In this document: piece by piece, positions 1 to 7,590 of the stretch
Position numbering within the stretch: the stretch's first letter is position 1
Layout of the letters: each line of letters opens with the position of its first letter
Position numbers and translations under genes: made by a program
The notes under the pieces: model-generated
What the model was told of the DNA's origin: nothing
What the model saw: the letters and a program-made list of their open reading frames with translations, nothing else
Database searches by the model: none
Source: Anaerococcus urinomassiliensis
Lineage (GTDB): Bacteria > Bacillota > Clostridia > Tissierellales > Peptoniphilaceae
DNA length: 64,000 nt
Direction of reading: 5' to 3'
Assembly (NCBI RefSeq): GCF_900128425.1
Contig: NZ_LT635782.1
Span: forward strand, 1,922,214-1,986,213

Positions 1-318
1 GATGCCTGGGTAGGCAACACCGAAACTTTATTCCAAATGGGAACAAAGGGCAAGGTAATGTATGAAGTAAAGGAATCTGAAATCCAATACGGGGATATCT
101 TCGTTGCAGGTAGACCAGGTGGATCTGCAGGAGCTGCAGGTCACACAGGATTTATCCTAAACCCAACAGATGATACAATCATTCATATGTCCTACAGCAA
201 AAATGGTGTAGCAGTAACACCTCGCAAGGGCTACATGGGAGATTCAAGAGGACTTCCAATAAAATACTTTAGGCTTGTAGGTGGAAACTCTGCAAACACT
301 TACCTTAATAAGAAATAA
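1..318 (+). CDS. Phage-type peptidoglycan hydrolase, C-terminal part (Amidase_5/Pal-like)
   Basis: The reading frame is open from base 1 and is cut by the window edge, leaving the last 105 residues. The motif order GDIFVAGRPGG, AGHTGF, IIHMSYSKNG resembles the bacteriophage peptidoglycan amidohydrolase family (Amidase_5, for example the Streptococcus Pal lysin), which cleaves cell-wall peptide or amide bonds. The His of AGHTGF is the likely catalytic histidine; the catalytic Cys would lie upstream, outside the window. An internal ATG at 37 exists, but the frame continues above it, so it is unlikely to be the true start. A MITE begins 15 bases after the stop. Whether this is a prophage lysin or a domesticated autolysin cannot be told from this fragment. 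Confidence 0.65.
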   Translation, partial: DAWVGNTETLFQMGTKGKVMYEVKESEIQYGDIFVAGRPGGSAGAAGHTGFILNPTDDTIIHMSYSKNGVAVTPRKGYMGDSRGLPIKYFRLVGGNSANTYLNKK

Positions 319-333
319 TAATTTTATAATAAC

Positions 334-538
334 GGGGCTGTTGCAAATTGATAGATATCTAACGTTCCATCATTGGAGTGCACTCCCAGAAGGTTTGAGG
401 TTTAGCCCGCCGGCTCAGGGTGGTAATTAGCCCGTCGGCTGACAGAGACCTTTCTGGGAGGGTGCTCGAATGATAGAGACCTTTCTGGGAGGGTGCTCGA
501 ATGATATAGGAACGATTTATCTATTTTGCAACAGCCCC
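334..538 (+). repeat. MITE copy 1, expanded palindromic element (205 bp)
   Basis: The ends read GGGGCTGTTGCAAA and its inverse complement, and the two arms pair over about 55 bases. The centre holds AGCCCGCCGGCT. Copies 2-4 are 153 bp. This one carries extra material: a second AGCCCGTCGGCT and a tandem duplication of a 31-base unit at 445-475 and 476-506. It lies 15 bases after the amidase stop and just upstream of the opp promoter. No clear target duplication is visible. Confidence 0.85.
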
Positions 539-613
539 GAATTTTTTTGCAAAGTTTCAACTATGTAAAAGATTGAAAATAAATATTCATTTATATTCAT
601 AATCTTGCAAAAA

Positions 614-643
614 TTGATAAAATCTATATTTATCGTATATTAT
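614..643 (+). promoter_or_regulatory. Promoter of first binding-protein gene
   Basis: TTGATA at 614-619 and TATTAT at 638-643 are separated by 18 bases. The gene starts 35 bases further on behind an AAGGGAG ribosome site. Found by eye only. Confidence 0.5.
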
Positions 644-678
644 AAATCGTAGGAAAACAATTTAAGGGAGACATAATA

Positions 679-2862
679 ATGAAAATTAAAAAAATATTTT
701 CATCTGTAATGGCCCTAGGCCTTTCTCTAACCCTTGCTTCTTGTGGCGGATCAGACTCAGATTCTATCAATACAAGTGAGCAAAATCCAACAAGCAAGGA
801 AAGTACAGATGAAACAGCAGATAGACAAGAAGAAAATGACCTTGACCAAGATGCCAAAAAAGACTTGGATAATTTTGAAAGCCAAACATCAAACGACACC
901 CTAGTAGTTGGTGTTGGATCAATGAATGGTGATTTCATCCAAGGTTTTGGTAATGATGCCAACGACGTTAAAACTCGTAGACTTCTAGGTATAGAGGGAA
1001 ACAATGGTTTCACAACCTATGTACAAGATGAAAACGGAAAGTGGCAATGGAACAAGTCAATTTTAGCAGAAGAACCAACAAGCGTAAATAATGACGATGG
1101 TTCAATGACAGTAACATTTAAGTTAAAGGATGATGTAAAATGGTCAGATGGAGAGCTTCTTACAGCTGATGACTTCCTATTTTTGACACTTTTACAATCT
1201 GATTACAACTACATTTCTATGACTGGTTCACTACAAATAGGTGATGATGGACTAGTAGGTTATGAAGCCTTCCACAATAATGATTCAAATGAACTAGAGG
1301 GTCTAGAAAAAATAGACGATCATAGTTTTAGTGTAACTATTGATGCCAAAGAACTACCATATTTTGACGTTCAATCTCTATCAAATGAGGGAGCTAGACC
1401 ACTTCATTATATAGCACCAAACCTTCAAGTAGCTGAAAATGGCAAGAGATTACAAGTCAAAGATGGCTATGAAGTTACAGAGCAAGATAAAGAAGAGTTC
1501 ATCCAATCAGTAGATACAAGAATTGGCAAACTAAAAGAAGAATTTGACGAAAATTATCCAGAAGTGCCAAAAGATGGCAGCGAGGAAAAGGAAGAATACG
1601 ACCAAGACCTTAAAGATCGTGACGAAAAAATAGCAGAGCTTGAAGCAAGCAAGGAAGGCGACATAGACCCAACTCGCCTACTAATAGACAAGGCTGCGAT
1701 TTTTGAAACAGAAGAATATAGATTTAAGCCAGAAGTTACACCAGGACCATATAAGTTCGAATCATTTAAAAACAATATGACAAAACTTAGCCTAAATGAA
1801 AACTATCCTGGCAACTTCAAAGGAGATAAGGCAACAATTCCAAACATCATCCTCCAAGTAGTAAACGACAATATAGCTGTAGACCTATTAGAAAATGGCG
1901 ATATAGACGTTTGGGAAGATGAAAATAAGGGTGGAAAAATCGACCAAATGAGAAAGGCTGCCGATGAAGGCAAAATCCAAATAGGATCTTTTGAAAGAAA
2001 TGGTTATGGTAACATCACCTTCCTAACAGATAGAGGATCAACCCAATATAAGGAAGTTCGCCAAGCTATAGCTTACCTAATGGATAGAAACGAATTCGTT
2101 GCATCCTATGCAGGTGGATATGGTGTTGTAACCAATGGTATGTACGGCCAAAGCCAATGGATGTATAAGGAACGTGGAGCTGATGTAGAAAGCGAAATGA
2201 TCAACTACACTCTAAATATAGACAAGGCTAATGAACTATTAGACCAAACCCCATACAAATATGAAAAAGACGGCAAAACACCTTGGGATAAGGCAAAACT
2301 AGAAGAAAACTTCAAGGGAGACCTAGAAGGATTTGACTACTACAGATACGATGAAAATGGTAAGAGACTAGTAGTAAACCAATATGGTTCTGACCAATCA
2401 CCAATCACAACCCTTATCTCCAACCAACTACCAATAAATGCAGCCCAAGCTGGTATGGAATACAATGTAACATCTGGTTCTTTCTCAACTCTAATAGAGC
2501 TATACAACTATCCAAAAGAAAACCCAGACTATACAGCATTTAACATGGGATCAGACTTTGGTGTGCCATTTGACCCATGGCTATACTACTCACAAGAAGG
2601 TCCATTTAACAAGACAAGAACAAATGATCCAGAAGCTGACAAAATCACAGAAGATTTGAGAAGAACTGATCCAAGCGATGTAGAAGGCTTCCTAGACAAA
2701 TGGGTAAAATTCCAAATTTGGTACAATGACTACCTACCAGAAATCCCACTATACTCAAATATCTTCCACACAGGATATTCAAACAGAGTAAAGGGATTTG
2801 ATGTAATGAGCCCTGTATGGCACCTAAACGACCAAATCAATGCCATAACATTAGGTGAATAA
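679..2862 (+). CDS. oppA: Oligopeptide-type ABC transporter substrate-binding lipoprotein, copy 1
   Basis: This 727-aa protein is a family 5 solute-binding protein (SBP_bac_5). The N-terminus has a signal peptide ending in LASC, a lipobox, so it should be anchored on the outer face of the membrane. An acidic, Ser/Thr-rich linker (about residues 25-75) follows. Family landmarks such as WSDGEPLTADDF-like, VRQAIAYLMDR and LPEIPLYSN segments are present. Residues about 259-340 form a charged helical insertion (EEF, KLKEEFDE, EEYDQDL, EKIAELEA) absent from ordinary OppA, and the protein is some 150-200 residues longer than usual OppA. It closely matches the copy at 3999-6269, so the pair arose by duplication. 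A RBS AAGGGAG precedes the ATG. Substrate is probably peptides but is not shown by sequence. Confidence 0.9.
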   Translation: MKIKKIFSSVMALGLSLTLASCGGSDSDSINTSEQNPTSKESTDETADRQEENDLDQDAKKDLDNFESQTSNDTLVVGVGSMNGDFIQGFGNDANDVKTRRLLGIEGNNGFTTYVQDENGKWQWNKSILAEEPTSVNNDDGSMTVTFKLKDDVKWSDGELLTADDFLFLTLLQSDYNYISMTGSLQIGDDGLVGYEAFHNNDSNELEGLEKIDDHSFSVTIDAKELPYFDVQSLSNEGARPLHYIAPNLQVAENGKRLQVKDGYEVTEQDKEEFIQSVDTRIGKLKEEFDENYPEVPKDGSEEKEEYDQDLKDRDEKIAELEASKEGDIDPTRLLIDKAAIFETEEYRFKPEVTPGPYKFESFKNNMTKLSLNENYPGNFKGDKATIPNIILQVVNDNIAVDLLENGDIDVWEDENKGGKIDQMRKAADEGKIQIGSFERNGYGNITFLTDRGSTQYKEVRQAIAYLMDRNEFVASYAGGYGVVTNGMYGQSQWMYKERGADVESEMINYTLNIDKANELLDQTPYKYEKDGKTPWDKAKLEENFKGDLEGFDYYRYDENGKRLVVNQYGSDQSPITTLISNQLPINAAQAGMEYNVTSGSFSTLIELYNYPKENPDYTAFNMGSDFGVPFDPWLYYSQEGPFNKTRTNDPEADKITEDLRRTDPSDVEGFLDKWVKFQIWYNDYLPEIPLYSNIFHTGYSNRVKGFDVMSPVWHLNDQINAITLGE

Positions 2863-2933
2863 TACAAATTAGCAAAGAAATAGAATAAAGATATTTTTAC
2901 TCATTACTAAATAGTAGATGAGCAAATATAACT

Positions 2934-2980
2934 GACCTCCAAAAGTTAGACGGCAAACTAACATAAGGAGGTCTTTTTTT
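2934..2980 (+). terminator. Rho-independent terminator after first binding-protein gene
   Basis: GACCTCC (2934-2940) pairs with GGAGGTC (2967-2973), with an inner GTTAG/CTAAC stem, followed by seven T. It separates copy 1 from the regulator gene. Confidence 0.8.
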
Positions 2981-3110
2981 ATGTCAGCATAAATAAAAAC
3001 TTAAAAATTAAAACATAAAATTATGAAATACTGGGCAAAAACACCCAAGTTGCCCTATAGTTGCTAGCTTTTTATAAAAAATTCCTTAAAATAAGCAATA
3101 AGGAGGTCTT

Positions 3111-3623
3111 ATGATAGGAGAAAAAATAAAAAATAAAAGAAAAGAATTGAATCTAACCCAGGAATATTTGGCAAAAGAACTAAATATATCAAGACAAGCT
3201 GTATCAAAATGGGAAAAAGGACTAAGCGAACCTTCCATGGATAATCTTGTTAAATTATCAGAAATTTTTGGAGTCGATATAGACTACTTCAAAAAAGATG
3301 AAGGAGAAGATAAGTCCCCTATAGCAAATATTTTTTGGGATTTCTTATATGCAGCCATTGGACTTATTTTCTATTTACTATATTACTTTGGGATAATGGA
3401 GGGAGCCTTAAACAAGGATCCAAGGCAAATGCCGTTTTTAATACTTAGCATTTTTCTAGCCATTTCAGTAATAGCTTTCCCTCAAGCTGTAAAAAATATG
3501 GGGGACAAATTAGATGAGATTGATTATTTCACATTTTCAAAATTAATCTTGCCAGTGATTTTTATAATATCACCCTTTATAGTTTTTTATTACATTTTTA
3601 AAAAAGAAAAATCTAATAAGTAA
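3111..3623 (+). CDS. XRE-family HTH regulator with membrane-spanning tail
   Basis: The first ~62 residues of this 170-aa protein are a typical Cro/CI helix-turn-helix (LTQEYLAKELNISRQAVSKWE), so it should bind DNA. The remainder has three hydrophobic stretches (about residues 75-95, 105-125 and 140-162), predicting a membrane-anchored one-component regulator. The start ATG has a strong AAGGAGGTCTT site. It sits alone between two terminated or promoted transporter genes: the terminator at 2934-2980 is upstream and the promoter at 3936-3964 is downstream. Its position between the two paralogous binding proteins makes it a candidate local regulator of the transporter, but this is inference. The target site is not identifiable. 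Confidence 0.85.
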   Translation: MIGEKIKNKRKELNLTQEYLAKELNISRQAVSKWEKGLSEPSMDNLVKLSEIFGVDIDYFKKDEGEDKSPIANIFWDFLYAAIGLIFYLLYYFGIMEGALNKDPRQMPFLILSIFLAISVIAFPQAVKNMGDKLDEIDYFTFSKLILPVIFIISPFIVFYYIFKKEKSNK

Positions 3624-3935
3624 ATATCATAATTGGATTATTTATAGTAATTTTCTCTATAAGTGATTATAATAACAAACTTTTAGCAGAAATTTTCACA
3701 AAAAAATAAAAATTTATTTTCGTATATATAAGATAAAAATGTATAAAGAAAATACAGCGGCCTAAAGTGAAAAAAATAACAAGAACTTTAGCCAAGTGCT
3801 GGAACGCCTACGTTTACTACATTATTAGAATAAAGTTTTCCTCATAATTATTTGAGAGTGATTTTCAAAGCTTGAAAAATCAACCATCACAACGCATAAA
3901 TATACAACAAGATAAATAATAACAGCTTTATCCTG
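3624..3935 (+). other. Intergenic region without recognised gene
   Basis: No convincing ORF or RNA gene is seen. It holds an imperfect inverted repeat around 3855-3890 (GATTTTCAA with TTGAAAAATC) ahead of the strong promoter at 3936-3964. The repeat could be an operator or an upstream terminator without T-run. Confidence 0.4.
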
Positions 3936-3964
3936 TTGACAAAATATGATTTATGGATTAAAAT
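3936..3964 (+). promoter_or_regulatory. Strong promoter of second binding-protein gene
   Basis: A consensus TTGACA at 3936-3941 and TAAAAT at 3959-3964 are spaced by 17 bases, and the GTG start lies 34 bases downstream. This predicts strong, independent expression of the second binding protein. Confidence 0.75.
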
Positions 3965-3998
3965 TTACTTAATATAACATTAAATGGAGGGTATACTC

Positions 3999-6269
3999 GT
4001 GAAAATTAAAAAAGTATTTTCTTCCCTAATGGCACTAGGCTTGGCAACAACTCTAGCAGCTTGTGGAGGAAACACTGATTCAGCTAATACTGAAAAAGAT
4101 AACGCTGATAAAGCAACAACTGAAGATGCTGCAGCAGAAGATAAAGCTGAAGAAGCAACAGATGAAGCTGGCGAAGATAATGCAAAAGAAACAACTGATG
4201 ATCAAGGCGAAAATACTGAGGAAGACGAAAAAGCAAGCGAAGAAGTAGAAAACTTTGAAGCTCAAACATCTGACGATACCCTAGTACTTGGTAAAGCTGA
4301 CATGAACGGCGACTACCTTGTTGGTTGGACAAACAATGCAAATGACGTTAGTGTAAGAAAATTACTAGGTATCGAAGGTAACTCTGGTTACGCTACTGTA
4401 GTTCAAGACGAAAATGGTCAATGGGTAAATAACCCGACCGTTCTTGATGGAGAACCAAAAGTTACTGAAAACGAAGACGGTTCAAAAACATATCAATATA
4501 AAATCAAAGAAGACCTAAAATGGTCTGATGGTGAGCCAATTACAGCAGATAATTACCTATATGGTAACTTAATCTTTACTCACCCATCATATATACCTGT
4601 AACAGGATCTACATCAATAGGTGCTGACTCACTAAAGGGATATGAAGCTTACCACACAGGTAAGGATGCAGATGGCAATGATGTTGACTTCTTTGAAGGT
4701 CTAAAGAAAATCGATGACTACACATTCGAATTTACTATTGATAGCTCATTCCTACCATATTTTGAAGAAGCAGCTCTAGCTTCAGCTGACCCATTCCCAC
4801 TTCATGCAGTAAGTGAAAACCTTGTTCTTAACGAAGATGGTACTAAACTTGTTGCAAAAGATGGTTATGAACCAAGTGAAGAAGAAATCCAAAAATATAA
4901 AGATGACCTTCAAAAACAAATCGACAATCTAAATGCAGATTTTGAAGAGAATGTAAAGGCTCCAGGTGCAGATGCATCTGAAGATGATAAAGCAGCTTAC
5001 GAAGAAGCAAAAGCAGCCCATGAAGAAGAAATAAAAATTCTTGAAGATAAGATGAATGGCGATGTTGACCCAAGCTTACAATTAATCGAACAAGCAATGC
5101 TTAACATATACAATGACTATAGGGTAAACCCATCAGTTGTATGTGGACCATATATGTTTGATGAATTCAAAAACAACATGGTTAAACTATCTCTAAACCC
5201 TAACTATGCAGGAAATGCTAAGGGTGATAAGGCAACAGTTCCACACATTATAGTACAAACAGTAAACACAAATATTGCTGTTGACCTACTAGAAAATGGC
5301 GACATAGATATTTGGGAATCTGAAGCTGATGGTGGTAAGATTGACCAAATGAGAGCTGCAGCTGATGCTGGTAAAATCAAATTTAACGAATTTGAAAGAT
5401 CTGGATATGGTAACCTTACATTCTTAACAGATAGAGGAAACACAAAATATAAAGAAGTTCGTCAAGCTATCGCTCACTTAATGGATAGAAACTCATTCGT
5501 ACAATCATATGCTGGTGGTTACGGTGTAGTAACAAACGGTATGTATGGTCAAAGCCAATGGATGTACAAGGAAAAAGGAGCTGACCTAGAAAGCGATCCA
5601 AAAATGATCAACTATCAATTAAACATTGATACAGCTAACGAATTACTTGACAAAACACCATTTACATTTGAAGAAGACGGCAAAACTCCATGGGATAAGG
5701 CAAAAGCTGACGAAGCATTTGCAGCAGACCCAGATGGATTTGACTACTACAGATACGATGAAAATGGCAAGAGACTAGTTGTAAACCAATACGGTTCTGA
5801 TGATTCACCAATCACAACACTAATCTCCAACCAACTTCCAAATAACGCTAAACAAGTTGGTATGGAATATAACGTAACAGCTGGTAACTTTGCAACATTA
5901 ATGCAATACTACACATCTCCAACAGAAGATGCAGAATATACAGCATTTAACATGGGATCTAACTTTGCACCAATCTTTGACCCATGGTATCAATACAACT
6001 CAAAGGGTAGTGATAACAAGACAAGAACAAATGACCCAACAGTTGATGAAATTACAGAAAAACTTCGTAGAATCGCTCCAGATGATAAGGAAGCGTTCCT
6101 AGACGAATGGATGAAATTCCAACTTTGGTACAATGACTACCTACCAGAAATTCCTCTATACTCTAACCTATTCCACACAGGTTACACAAACAGAGTAGAA
6201 GGATTTGATGTAAATACTCCAACATGGCAATTTGCAGATCAAGTTAACGCAATTACAATAGCTAAATAG
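3999..6269 (+). CDS. oppA: Oligopeptide-type ABC transporter substrate-binding lipoprotein, copy 2
   Basis: This 756-aa paralogue of the protein at 679-2862 shares long identical blocks, for example in the VRQAIAHLMDR and YGVVTNGMYGQSQWMY regions. The GTG at 3999 was chosen because it follows GGAGGG by seven bases and gives the VKIKK start that matches copy 1 (MKIKK). An ATG at 3984 would put the start inside the ribosome site. The lipobox is LAAC. A long acidic Ala/Glu/Lys linker (about residues 25-80) is followed by the binding domain, which contains a helical Glu/Lys-rich insertion (about residues 285-360) homologous in position to copy 1. The terminator at 6298 separates it from the permease genes, which commonly keeps binding protein more abundant than permease. 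Confidence 0.9.
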   Translation: MKIKKVFSSLMALGLATTLAACGGNTDSANTEKDNADKATTEDAAAEDKAEEATDEAGEDNAKETTDDQGENTEEDEKASEEVENFEAQTSDDTLVLGKADMNGDYLVGWTNNANDVSVRKLLGIEGNSGYATVVQDENGQWVNNPTVLDGEPKVTENEDGSKTYQYKIKEDLKWSDGEPITADNYLYGNLIFTHPSYIPVTGSTSIGADSLKGYEAYHTGKDADGNDVDFFEGLKKIDDYTFEFTIDSSFLPYFEEAALASADPFPLHAVSENLVLNEDGTKLVAKDGYEPSEEEIQKYKDDLQKQIDNLNADFEENVKAPGADASEDDKAAYEEAKAAHEEEIKILEDKMNGDVDPSLQLIEQAMLNIYNDYRVNPSVVCGPYMFDEFKNNMVKLSLNPNYAGNAKGDKATVPHIIVQTVNTNIAVDLLENGDIDIWESEADGGKIDQMRAAADAGKIKFNEFERSGYGNLTFLTDRGNTKYKEVRQAIAHLMDRNSFVQSYAGGYGVVTNGMYGQSQWMYKEKGADLESDPKMINYQLNIDTANELLDKTPFTFEEDGKTPWDKAKADEAFAADPDGFDYYRYDENGKRLVVNQYGSDDSPITTLISNQLPNNAKQVGMEYNVTAGNFATLMQYYTSPTEDAEYTAFNMGSNFAPIFDPWYQYNSKGSDNKTRTNDPTVDEITEKLRRIAPDDKEAFLDEWMKFQLWYNDYLPEIPLYSNLFHTGYTNRVEGFDVNTPTWQFADQVNAITIAK

Positions 6270-6297
6270 TTATCGAAAATCTCTTAAAACTAAAAGG

Positions 6298-6319
6298 GCT
6301 CACCTAGGTGAGCTTTTTT
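6298..6319 (+). terminator. Terminator/attenuator between binding protein and permease genes
   Basis: A perfect hairpin GCTCACCTAGGTGAGC is followed by six T. Partial read-through into oppB is plausible, although a separate promoter lies at 6451. Confidence 0.85.
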
Positions 6320-6450
6320 AGTTAATGATAATGTATAATTTGGTGGATTTATTAGTTTGTTTGCATAAATATAAAGAGAATTAATAAACAAATATGTAAA
6401 TAATTATACATAAAAATGATAAATATTTCTTGTTATTATATTAATAATAT

Positions 6451-6479
6451 TTGACAAATTTGGGCCAATATATTAATAT
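6451..6479 (+). promoter_or_regulatory. Promoter of the permease/ATPase operon
   Basis: TTGACA at 6451-6456 and TAATAT at 6474-6479 have a 17-base spacer. The ~140-base leader to oppB (6480-6617) is very AT-rich and shows no recognisable riboswitch. Confidence 0.65.
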
Positions 6480-6617
6480 ATAACTTATAAAAAATGTTAT
6501 TTTGGGGTTTTTAACCTATTTGATTTTTACTAAATAAATACATAGAAATTATTCAAATGATAACGATTTAGTAAATATAAAAAAATCAATTATATAACAA
6601 AATAGGAAGGGGAAATT

Positions 6618-7580
6618 ATGCTCCGTTATATAGTAAAGAGAATTTTAAACTTGATACCAGTTGCAATAATCATATCTATATTGCTATTTACTTTCTCTAA
6701 AGCTATGCCTGGGGATCCAATCAAGGCCATGATGCCACAAGGAACCCGTATGACTAAGGCACAAGAGGAACAGCTTTATGAGACACTTTCTGAACGTTAT
6801 GGACTAAATAAGTCCTATCCAGAGCAATATGTTAGATGGTTAGGCAGAACCCTTAAAGGTGACTTTGGTGAGTCAATTAGAGTTAGACGTGATGTGAAAG
6901 AATATTTAAAAGAACCACTAAAGAATACTATATTTTTAAATATTGGTTCTACTATTATTTCATTTGTTTTATCGATACTGATAGGTATAAGGTCGGCCAC
7001 CCATAGGGGAGGGGTCTTTGATAGGCTCTTCCAGACTCTAACACTGGTTGGTTTATCTATCCCAGTATTTTTCATAGGTCTTATTGCGATTTATATTTTT
7101 GCATTTAAACTTAAATGGTTACCAGCAAATGGTATGCCTAGGACCAACGAATTTAAAGAATGGGTTAGATACCTAACTCTACCTACTCTTACACTTACTA
7201 TAGGATCTCTCGCAGGACTTTCTAGATATGTTAGAAACTCAATGCTTGATGCCCTAAACGAAGATTATATTAGAACTGCAAGATCTAAGGGTCTTAAAGA
7301 AAAGACTGTTGTCTATTCACATGCCTTTAGAAATGCACTTATTCCAGTAGTTACAGCCCTAACATGGGCAGTATTAGGTATGTTCTCTGGTTCTGCTATT
7401 ACTGAGAGAATATTCTCATATAGAGGAATTGGTAACGAACTTATTTCTGCAGTTATGGCCCAAGATTACAATATTATATTAGCCCTATCAATGTTTTATG
7501 CTATACTTACACTTTTAGGAAACTTGATAATGGATATAGCCTATGCGCTAGTTGATCCAAGGGTTAAACTAGACGCTTAA
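6618..7580 (+). CDS. oppB: Oligopeptide-type ABC transporter permease OppB
   Basis: This 320-aa inner-membrane permease has six predicted membrane helices. It begins with the typical LRYIVKRILNLIPVAIIISILLF-like first helix. The cytoplasmic EAA coupling loop is visible as ARSKGLKEKTVVYSHAFRNA, near residues 220-240. Length is normal for the family and no insertion is seen, unlike its partners. The ATG follows AGGAAGGGG. The gene is first in the unit oppB-oppC-oppD-oppF-small protein, with gaps of 10 bases or overlaps between genes, so all are probably one transcript. The substrate is likely oligopeptides, but dipeptide or nickel types of the same family cannot be excluded from the sequence. 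Confidence 0.92.
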   Translation: MLRYIVKRILNLIPVAIIISILLFTFSKAMPGDPIKAMMPQGTRMTKAQEEQLYETLSERYGLNKSYPEQYVRWLGRTLKGDFGESIRVRRDVKEYLKEPLKNTIFLNIGSTIISFVLSILIGIRSATHRGGVFDRLFQTLTLVGLSIPVFFIGLIAIYIFAFKLKWLPANGMPRTNEFKEWVRYLTLPTLTLTIGSLAGLSRYVRNSMLDALNEDYIRTARSKGLKEKTVVYSHAFRNALIPVVTALTWAVLGMFSGSAITERIFSYRGIGNELISAVMAQDYNIILALSMFYAILTLLGNLIMDIAYALVDPRVKLDA

Positions 7581-7590
7581 GAGGGGAAAT

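Noticed and set aside
334..538. IS6-family element end or full IS at the first MITE
   Set aside because: The ends resemble IS6 tips, but no transposase frame lies between them and the element is only 205 bp.
4063..4341. Overlapping open frames on both strands in the 5' part of the second binding-protein gene
   Set aside because: They are other-frame images of the repetitive Glu/Lys/Ala linker; composition is low-complexity and no ribosome sites are present.
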